Part shown: positions 1 to 4,504 of the stretch, one piece after another
Layout of the letters: each line of letters opens with the position of its first letter
Position numbering within the stretch: position 1 is the stretch's first letter
NCBI GenBank assembly: GCA_027335545.1
Contig: DAHWHV010000502.1
Coordinates: 1-5,751 of the forward strand
From: Clostridia bacterium
GTDB lineage: Bacteria > Bacillota_E > RBS10-35 > JAJYVN01
DNA length: 5,751 nucleotides
Direction of reading: 5' to 3'
The notes under the pieces: model-generated
What the model was told of the DNA's origin: nothing
The model's input: the letters and a program-made list of their open reading frames with translations, nothing else
The model's database searches: none
Position numbers and translations under genes: made by a program

Positions 1-8
1 GGCGCCCA

Positions 9-16
9 GGGGGGAG
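9..16 (+). promoter_or_regulatory. Shine-Dalgarno site setting a TTG start
   Basis: A purine run GGGGGGAG lies 7 nt before a TTG codon at 24. It supports TTG as the start of the first gene. The peptide that follows begins MLNLTR and then reaches a GEDLRY segment, which matches the usual N-terminus of AhbC/NirJ1-type proteins, so no upstream ATG is needed. Anything further upstream lies outside the window. Confidence 0.55.
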
Positions 17-23
17 TGCGCTT

Positions 24-1226
24 TTGCTGAATCTCACCCGTCCGCTGGGGGGCACCGCGGCCCCTGGGGAGGACCTCCGCTACGACCCGCGTATCCCCCA
101 AGCGGCCCGTGGGGCGCTGCCGGGCCGCGGCCCGGTGGTGGTCTGGAACTGGACCCGCACCTGCAACCTGGCCTGCGCCCACTGCTACGCCTCCGCGGTG
201 CGCGGCCGCGTGCCGGGGGAACTCGACACGGCCCAGGCGGAGGCCCTGCTGTCCACCCTCGCGGCCATGCGCGTCCCGGCCCTGCTGCTCTCCGGCGGTG
301 AGCCGCTGGCCCGGCCCGACGCCCTCGCCCTCCTGGCCGTCGCCCACCGGGCCGGACTGCGCTGCACCCTCTCCACCAACGGCACCCTGATCGACGACGC
401 GTGTGCGTCGGCCTTGGCCGCCAGTGCCGTCACCTACGTCGGCGTCAGCCTCGACGGCCCCCCGGAGGTGCACGACGCCTGGCGCGGCGCCCGGGGTGCG
501 CACGCCGCCTCGCTGGCGGCCATCCGCCGCCTCCGCCGGCTCGGGTTGGCCGTCGGCCTGCGGTTCACGCTGCACCGCGAGAGCGTCCGCCACATCCCCT
601 ACCTCCTGGCCCTCGCCGGCCGCGAGGGGATCGGGCGCGTCTGCTTCTACCACCTGGTGCCCAGTGGCCGGGGGAGCGATGTGGACCGCCTGCGCCTGCA
701 GCGCGCGGAGGCCCGGGCCTGCCTGGAGGGGCTGCTGCACCTGGCGGCCGCGGGGCTGGCCGTCGGCGCCGCCACGGAGATCCTGACCGTCGGCAACCAT
801 TCCGACGGGCCCTTCACCTACCTCTGGCTGCGCCGGCATGCGCCCGAGCGCGCCGCCGCCGCCCTGGAACTGCTGCGCCGCAACGGGGGCAACCGCGCCG
901 GCGCGGGCATGGTCTGCGTGGACCCGCTGGGCGGCGTCCATCCCGACCAGTTCTCCTGGGACGTGGACCTCGGCAATGTCCTGCGCACGCCGCTGGCCCG
1001 CATCTGGGAGGGGGAAACGGCGGCCCCCCTGCTGGAGGCCCTGCGGCACCGTCGCGCACGGATCACGGGGCGCTGCGCCACGTGCGCCTGGCTACCCGTC
1101 TGCAACGGCAACCTGCGGGCCCGCGCCGCCGCGGCGGGCGATTTCTGGGGCTCGGACCCGGCCTGCCTCCTGGAGGACTCCGAGTTGGCGGACGCCGCCT
1201 GCGTGGCGGCCGGCGGGGTCCCGTGA
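24..1226 (+). CDS. ahbC: AhbC/NirJ1-type radical SAM/SPASM enzyme (siroheme-branch heme or heme d1 synthesis)
   Basis: This 400-residue protein is a radical SAM enzyme expected to act in the cytosol on a siroheme-derived tetrapyrrole. AhbC removes acetate side chains from 12,18-didecarboxysiroheme; NirJ acts in heme d1 synthesis. Seen: an N-terminal GEDLRY segment, PVVVWNWTRTCNLACAHCYA with the SAM-cluster cysteines C47, C51 and C54, GGEP at 91-94, STNGTLID, and a CFYHLVPSGRGSD block. The central NHSDG...NGGN...GVHPDQF...LGNV blocks are the family signature. The SPASM-like end has C298, C351-x2-C354-x5-C360 and C381 within DFWGSDPAC, so the auxiliary-cluster ligands look complete. The start is TTG, supported by spacing to a purine-rich site. 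It leads a likely two-gene unit, with the sulfatase maturase 75 nt downstream. No other heme genes are in the window, so AhbC and NirJ1 cannot be told apart by context; the family is secure, the exact substrate is not. Confidence 0.85.
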   Translation: MLNLTRPLGGTAAPGEDLRYDPRIPQAARGALPGRGPVVVWNWTRTCNLACAHCYASAVRGRVPGELDTAQAEALLSTLAAMRVPALLLSGGEPLARPDALALLAVAHRAGLRCTLSTNGTLIDDACASALAASAVTYVGVSLDGPPEVHDAWRGARGAHAASLAAIRRLRRLGLAVGLRFTLHRESVRHIPYLLALAGREGIGRVCFYHLVPSGRGSDVDRLRLQRAEARACLEGLLHLAAAGLAVGAATEILTVGNHSDGPFTYLWLRRHAPERAAAALELLRRNGGNRAGAGMVCVDPLGGVHPDQFSWDVDLGNVLRTPLARIWEGETAAPLLEALRHRRARITGRCATCAWLPVCNGNLRARAAAAGDFWGSDPACLLEDSELADAACVAAGGVP

Positions 1227-1235
1227 GCCGCGCGC

Positions 1236-1277
1236 GGGGCGGGCCTCCGGGGCCATGGGGACGGGGCGGCCCGCTCC
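1236..1277 (+). other. Intercistronic hairpin between the two radical SAM genes
   Basis: The arms 1236-1245 (ggggcgggcc) and 1268-1277 (ggcccgctcc) pair over 10 bp with one G-U, leaving a 22-nt loop. It lies in the 75-nt gap of the putative operon and ends before the ribosome binding region (gagg, 1293-1296) of the next gene. No T-run follows, so it is not a classical terminator. It might stabilise or process the mRNA, but such pairings are common by chance at this G+C content. Confidence 0.2.
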
Positions 1278-1301
1278 CGGAAAGGGTGGGGTGAGGCGGC
1301 G

Positions 1302-2594
1302 ATGCGGCAGGCGCTCCCGGCATGGCCCTCCCCGCCGCAACCGTTCCATGTCCTGGCCAAGCCGATCGGGCCCGTGTGCAATCTGGACTGCGCCTACTGC
1401 TACTACCTGCGTAAGGACGCGCTCTACGCCCCGGGTGAGGATTTCCGCATGGGCGCCGACCTCCTGGAGCGCTACGTGCGCGACTACATCGCCGCCAGCC
1501 CGGGCCCCCGGGTCGACTTTGCCTGGCAGGGCGGGGAACCGACGCTGATGGGCCTCCCCTTCTTCCGCCGCTTGGTGGAACTGCAACAACGCCTCCTGCC
1601 CCCAGGCGTCCGGTGCACCAACGCCCTGCAGACCAACGGCACGCTGCTGGACGAGGAGTGGTGCGCCTTCCTGCGGGAGCACGACTTCCTCCTGGGCATC
1701 AGCCTGGACGGACCGGAGGCGCTCCACGACCGCTACCGGCGCGACAAGCGGGACGGGGGCACCGCCGCCGCGGTCCTGCGCGGCCTGGGGCTGCTGCGCG
1801 CGCACGGCATCCCGCACAACGTGCTGTGCGCCGTGAGCCAGGCCAACGTCGCGCATCCCCTGGAGGTGTATCGCTTCTTCCGGCAGCTCGAGGTGGAGTG
1901 GCTGCAGTTCATCCCCATCGTCGAGCGCGTGGGGGCCACCGGCGTCTCGGAGCGGTCCGTCCCGGCCGCGGCCTACGGGGAGTTCCTCTGCGCCGTCTTC
2001 GACGAGTGGGTGCGACACGACGTCGGCCGCATCTTCGTGCAGATCTTCGAGGAGTGCGCGCGGGTCTGGGCCGACCTGCCGGCGACCCTCTGCGTCCTGC
2101 AGGAGACGTGCGGCCACTCCCTGGCGATGGAGCACAACGGCGACGTGTACGCCTGCGACCACTTCGTCGTGCCCGAGCACCGGCTGGGCAACATCACCAC
2201 GGACACCTTCCAGGCCATGTTGACCACCCCGCGGCAGCGCACCTTCGGGGAGGCCAAGCGAGACGCCCTGCCCTCCACCTGCCGGCGCTGCCCGGTCCGG
2301 TTCGTCTGCAACGGCGGCTGCCCCAAGGACCGCTTCGCGACGACCCCGGACGGGGAACCCGGACTCAACTACCTCTGCCCCAGCTTCCGGACCTTCTTCA
2401 GCCACATCGATCCGTACATGCGGCGCCTGGTCTCCCTCTGGCGCCGCGGCCTCCCTCCGGCCTCCCTCATGGAGCGCCTGCGCCAGGAGGAGGAGGCGCG
2501 GCGCGGGGGGACGGGCCGCAACGCGCCCTGTCCCTGCGGCAGTGGACGCAAGTACAAGCACTGCTGCCTCGGCCGGGCGGCCGCCGCGCCGTAA
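1302..2594 (+). CDS. anSME: Anaerobic sulfatase-maturating enzyme with C-terminal SEC-C motif
   Basis: This 430-residue radical SAM/SPASM protein belongs to the anSME family, which oxidises an active-site Cys or Ser of sulfatases to formylglycine without oxygen. Seen: FHVLAKPIGPVCNLDCAYCYYL with SAM-cluster cysteines C26, C30 and C33; WQGGEPTLMG with GGEP at 77-80; LQTNGTLLD; ISLDGP. The C-terminal part has C264-x5-C270, C285 followed by D286, C327-x2-C330-x5-C336-x3-C340 and C359. This is the full ligand pattern for two auxiliary [4Fe-4S] clusters, and D286 sits where family members carry the catalytic Asp. Residues about 406-424 add a SEC-C motif (C410-x-C412-x8-C421-C422), a small zinc-binding tail found on SecA and many unrelated proteins. 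The ATG at 1302 is chosen because gagg lies 5 nt upstream and homology begins at about residue 14. No sulfatase is encoded here, so the client must be elsewhere, or the enzyme may act on another peptide. Confidence 0.9.
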   Translation: MRQALPAWPSPPQPFHVLAKPIGPVCNLDCAYCYYLRKDALYAPGEDFRMGADLLERYVRDYIAASPGPRVDFAWQGGEPTLMGLPFFRRLVELQQRLLPPGVRCTNALQTNGTLLDEEWCAFLREHDFLLGISLDGPEALHDRYRRDKRDGGTAAAVLRGLGLLRAHGIPHNVLCAVSQANVAHPLEVYRFFRQLEVEWLQFIPIVERVGATGVSERSVPAAAYGEFLCAVFDEWVRHDVGRIFVQIFEECARVWADLPATLCVLQETCGHSLAMEHNGDVYACDHFVVPEHRLGNITTDTFQAMLTTPRQRTFGEAKRDALPSTCRRCPVRFVCNGGCPKDRFATTPDGEPGLNYLCPSFRTFFSHIDPYMRRLVSLWRRGLPPASLMERLRQEEEARRGGTGRNAPCPCGSGRKYKHCCLGRAAAAP

Positions 2595-2603
2595 GCCCAC
2601 CAG

Positions 2604-2620
2604 CGCCCTCGCGCAGGGCG
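2604..2620 (+). terminator. Short stem-loop just after the sulfatase maturase
   Basis: CGCCCT (2604-2609) pairs perfectly with AGGGCG (2615-2620) around a 5-nt CGCGC loop, 9 nt after the TAA stop. There is no downstream T-run, so intrinsic termination is not proven. It could mark the end of the two-gene unit or protect the 3' end of its transcript, possibly together with the larger hairpin at 2649-2689. Confidence 0.3.
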
Positions 2621-2648
2621 ACCGGCCCCGGGCAGGCGCGGCGCGGGC

Positions 2649-2689
2649 GGTCCGGGGGGGCTGGCCGCCGCCAGTCTGCCCCCCGGACC
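2649..2689 (+). terminator. Compound GC-rich hairpin (11-bp outer stem, 5-bp inner stem)
   Basis: GGTCCGGGGGG (2649-2659) pairs perfectly with CCCCCCGGACC (2679-2689). Inside it CTGGC (2661-2665) pairs with GCCAG (2670-2674) around a CGCC tetraloop, leaving a small asymmetric internal loop (g2660 and 2675-2678). It sits about 55 nt after the sulfatase maturase stop and about 150 nt before the flavodoxin-like gene. A terminator-like or transcript-stabilising element is the simplest reading. The lack of T's means a U-less terminator, a leader RNA structure or a protein-bound DNA palindrome are also possible. Confidence 0.4.
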
Positions 2690-2728
2690 CAGCAGGCGCT
2701 GCGCGGGCCGGGCGGGGCTCGTTGCTGC

Positions 2729-2796
2729 GGGGCGGGGGCGTGGGGGCCACGACGGACGTGCGGCGCGCCCCCCGCCCCAGGGGTCCCCCGCCCCAG
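2729..2796 (+). repeat. 16-bp-period direct repeat with a shared inverted partner
   Basis: CCCCCGCCCCAG occurs twice, at 2769-2780 and 2785-2796, separated by GGGT. Both copies can pair over 10 bp with GGGGCGGGGG at 2729-2738, giving two mutually exclusive hairpins in the leader of the flavodoxin-like gene. This is the clearest pattern in the 247-nt gap besides the upstream hairpins. No coding region or clear promoter is seen there. Low sequence complexity makes chance a serious alternative. Confidence 0.35.
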
Positions 2797-2826
2797 CGAA
2801 CCCGGGACCCGCAACGCCGGACGCTC

Positions 2827-2832
2827 AAGGAG
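2827..2832 (+). promoter_or_regulatory. Ribosome binding site deciding a GTG start
   Basis: AAGGAG lies 9 nt before the GTG at 2842. The reading frame stays open far upstream, to about 2542, but those residues are low-complexity Pro/Arg/Gly with no family resemblance. An ATG at 2834 is out of frame and only 1 nt from this site. The site plus the onset of the flavodoxin fold fixes the start at 2842. Confidence 0.7.
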
Positions 2833-2841
2833 CATGCGACT

Positions 2842-3462
2842 GTGGATTCCCCGCGCATCGCCGTCATCTATTACAGCGCCACCGGCACCGTCGCCCGCCT
2901 CGCGGAGGCCGTCGCCGCCGGGGCGGTGGAGGCTGGCGCGGAGGTCCGGCTGCGCCAGGTGCGGGAGTTGGTCGACCCGGCCACGATCGCCGCTCGCCCG
3001 GCCTGGGCCGCCCACCGGCAGCAGACGCGGGACGTCCCGCTGGCCGAGCAGGCCGACCTGGAGTGGGCCGACGGGTATCTGTTCGGCACCCCGACCCGGC
3101 ACGGAGGGATCGCGGCCCAGTTGAAGTTCTTCTTCGACACCACCAGCGCTGGGGGGCGGCCGGGTCGCTTCGCCGACCGGCCCGCAGCCGGCTTCACCGC
3201 CGCCGCGCACCGCCACGGCGGGCACGAGGCCACCCTGCTGAACCTGTACGGGGTGCTCATGCTCTGGGGTTGCATCCTGGTGCCGCCCGGGTTCGCGCAC
3301 CCCACGGCGCTGGCCGCCGGCAACCCCTTCGGGGTCAGCGCCACGGCGGTCGAAGGGCAGCCGGACCCGGGCCCGGAGGTGCTGGCGGCCGCACGCCAAC
3401 TGGGCCGGCGCGTGAGCACGCTCTCCGCCCGCCTGCGCATCCGGCCGGGGGCAGCCGGCTGA
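2842..3462 (+). CDS. wrbA: WrbA-like flavodoxin-fold FMN protein (putative NAD(P)H:quinone oxidoreductase)
   Basis: This 206-residue cytosolic protein has the flavodoxin fold, and its length matches WrbA (about 200). WrbA enzymes bind FMN and reduce quinones by two electrons using NAD(P)H. Seen: the first beta strand and phosphate loop RIAVIYYSATGTVARLAEAV (S12-A-T-G-T16), a long WrbA-style acidic segment, and GTPTRHGG at 82-89 followed by a KFFFD helix matching the FMN-contacting loop. A glycine-rich HRHGGHEATLLNLYG segment then leads into CILVPPG. The last two depart from common WrbA wording: there is no STGTGGGQE-like or ATQHGGQE-like loop and no HHGM before the last strand. The protein may therefore be a WrbA relative rather than a strict orthologue. 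It starts with GTG after AAGGAG. It lies 247 nt downstream of the radical SAM pair behind hairpins, so it is probably a separate transcription unit. A role as electron donor to the radical SAM enzymes is conceivable but unsupported. Confidence 0.8.
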   Translation: MDSPRIAVIYYSATGTVARLAEAVAAGAVEAGAEVRLRQVRELVDPATIAARPAWAAHRQQTRDVPLAEQADLEWADGYLFGTPTRHGGIAAQLKFFFDTTSAGGRPGRFADRPAAGFTAAAHRHGGHEATLLNLYGVLMLWGCILVPPGFAHPTALAAGNPFGVSATAVEGQPDPGPEVLAAARQLGRRVSTLSARLRIRPGAAG

Positions 3463-3500
3463 GGGGGCGGACGGTAGCCTCCCCCGGCCGGACCGCCCCC
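3463..3500. terminator. Possible bidirectional terminator between convergent ends
   Basis: GGGGGCGG (3463-3470), directly after the TGA of the flavodoxin-like gene, pairs perfectly with CCGCCCCC (3493-3500), which ends 2 nt before the - strand stop at 3503-3505. The loop is 22 nt. The position between two convergent 3' ends favours a shared terminator; neither strand shows a T-run, so this stays tentative. Confidence 0.35.
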
Positions 3501-3502
3501 GC

Positions 3503-4044
3503 TCAGGAGCCCGGCGCCGCCCCGACGGCCGCTCCGGGCTCCAACCAGAGCCGGACCGTGGCCTGGCGGCGCGCCGGAACCCCTAGGCGCACAGCCCCGT
3601 CCTCCCCCACGGGCAGCGGTTGCCCCGCCCCGCCGAACAGGTCCGTGCGCTGCGCCCGGCCGATGGCGAGCAACCCGGGCCCGATGACGGCCTCCGCGGC
3701 TTCCTCGGAGGCGTTCAACAGGCGCATCCGCCAGCGCGACTCCAGCCAGAGCTCGTCCATCCCCTCCAGCAGGGTCGTCGTCTGCACCAACTCGCGCACG
3801 CCCGGCGCCTCCAGGCGCTGCACGACCCGCACGCCGAGCGCGTGCGTTCGACCCGGTGCTCCGTGACGGCCCGCGGTCCCTGGCGCACGGCCGCCCAGTC
3901 GGGATGCCAGCCGCGCGCCGCCTCCACGCCCTCGTCGCCGGCGGGCGGCGACCAGATGCGCTCCCGGCCTCCCCGGGCGGCATCCGCGGGGCGGCCCGGC
4001 ACCGAACGGCCCGAACGCAGCGGGTCCAAGGGGCCCGACCGCAC
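3503..4044 (-). pseudogene. Frameshifted C-terminal remnant of a GH38-like glycosidase
   Basis: On the - strand two frames together read as one protein. One frame, from about 4044 down to about 3845, gives RERIWSPPAGDEG...WHPDWAAVRQGPRAVTEHRVER. The next frame, to the TGA at 3503, continues HALGVRVVQRLEAPGVREL...LLEGMDELWLESRW, then RMRLLNASEEAAEAV and GRAQRTDLFGGAGQPL...VRLGVPARRQATVRLWLEP. A loss of one base near 3844 would explain the switch. The W..V..GP.RA segment, a DELWLESRW strand, an RLLN strand and the final VRLGVPARRQATVRL strand resemble the beta-sandwich half of GH38 alpha-mannosidases. The part normally lying between the W strand and the R-L-x-N strand seems missing, as does the whole catalytic N-terminal half. 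No good start exists (GTG at 4044 is weak), and stops close the upstream frame at 4144-4146 and 4162-4164. The family assignment is from remembered pattern only; a novel small gene with a sequencing error is the alternative. Confidence 0.45.
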
Positions 4045-4071
4045 GAGCGGCGCGCCGCCCGTGCGGTCGGG
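4034..4071. repeat. 38-nt near-perfect palindrome
   Basis: CCCGACCGCACG (4034-4045) is the exact reverse complement of CGTGCGGTCGGG (4060-4071). Between them, 4047-4058 (GCGGCGCGCCGC) is itself a perfect 12-nt palindrome. The only mismatch in the whole 38 nt is A4046 against C4059. It lies at the upstream (5') edge of the glycosidase remnant. It could be a protein-binding operator, a recombination or mobile-element end, or a cruciform/hairpin; no partner copy is seen in the window. Confidence 0.75.
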
Positions 4072-4238
4072 GCTACCGGGGAGGGCGCGGTGGGCCGCAG
4101 CGGCCGTCCTGGAGACGCCTTCACCCCGGCGGCCCTCCCCCCGTTAGCCCGGCCGGCCACCTCAGCGGACGACTTCACCCTGGCGCACCCCGGGGCCCAG
4201 GAGGAACGGCGCTGCGATGTCGAATCCCGACGGGGCAC

Positions 4239-4278
4239 CGTCGCCGCTGCGCCACGGGCGGCTGGCGCAGCGGCGACG
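4239..4278. repeat. 16-bp perfect inverted repeat with 8-nt loop
   Basis: Positions 4239-4254 (CGTCGCCGCTGCGCCA) and 4263-4278 (TGGCGCAGCGGCGACG) are exact reverse complements around the loop CGGGCGGC. GGGG (4232-4235) and CCCC (4281-4284) can extend the stem past a small internal loop. It is the longest uninterrupted stem found in the window and lies in non-coding DNA about 225 nt upstream of the DUF1156 start. No T-run follows on either strand. A structured RNA, a regulator site or a mobile-element end are possible readings. Confidence 0.8.
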
Positions 4279-4478
4279 CTCCCCGTGGCCGACCGTGCGT
4301 TCCGCCAGGGGGCCCACAGGGGGGTGGCGTGGCAGCCCAGGCGGCGGTCGCCGGAGTGGGCAAGCGACCTGTCCGCGTCGCCGTCCTGGCGCGCACATCG
4401 GATGGCGGGGTGAACGCACTGCCCCATGGCAACCGCTCCGTCGGCCCCTGGCTGCACCGCCTCGACCGTGCGGCGGCG

Positions 4479-4494
4479 CCGGCCGCGAGGCCGG
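4479..4494 (+). promoter_or_regulatory. GNRA-loop hairpin next to the DUF1156 start
   Basis: CCGGCC (4479-4484) pairs with GGCCGG (4489-4494) around a GCGA tetraloop, ending 10 nt before the ATG at 4505. The only purine-rich site, ggag at 4501-4504, touches the ATG directly, which is too close for a normal Shine-Dalgarno. Initiation may be weak, leaderless or structure-dependent. Alternatively the true start may be an upstream in-frame non-ATG codon, since the frame stays open. Confidence 0.3.
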
Positions 4495-4504
4495 GGCCCC
4501 GGAG

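Larger units (their letters stand above)
4072..4504. other. Non-coding stretch upstream of the DUF1156 gene
   Basis: About 430 nt with no convincing gene on either strand. Open frames here have Arg/Pro/Ala/Gly composition and no recognisable domain. It contains GGCCGC-A-GCGGCC (4093-4105), the 16-bp hairpin at 4239-4278, a 6-bp pair GGTCGC/GCGACC (4346-4351 and 4364-4369) and the GNRA hairpin at 4479-4494. On the - strand a short segment at about 4162-4230 reads GFDIAAPFLLGPGVRQGEVVR before a TGA; it looks more protein-like than its surroundings and may be another scrap of decayed gene. No promoter consensus was recognised, although the DUF1156 promoter should lie here. Confidence 0.5.

Noticed and set aside
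2542..2841. N-terminal extension of the WrbA-like gene, since the frame is open back to 2542
   Set aside because: It would overlap the end of the sulfatase maturase. The extra residues are low-complexity Pro/Arg/Gly, and a proper ribosome binding site precedes GTG 2842.
2595..2841. tRNA, riboswitch or other known RNA in the leader
   Set aside because: No cloverleaf, T-loop or known aptamer core could be recognised; only GC-rich hairpins are present.
1092..2867. Long - strand open frame (591 codons)
   Set aside because: It lies opposite the sulfatase maturase, whose full cysteine motifs prove the + strand is coding. Its translation is Arg/Ala/Gly-rich with no domain, as expected of a shadow frame at high G+C.
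4034..4278. CRISPR array or transposon with matched terminal repeats
   Set aside because: The two strong palindromes differ in sequence, there are no spaced repeats, and no transposase or target-site duplication is visible.
2871..4457. - strand open frame of 528 codons spanning the flavodoxin-like gene and the remnant
   Set aside because: Its product has no recognisable domain and crosses a + strand gene with clear motifs; it is in a different frame from the glycosidase-like segments.
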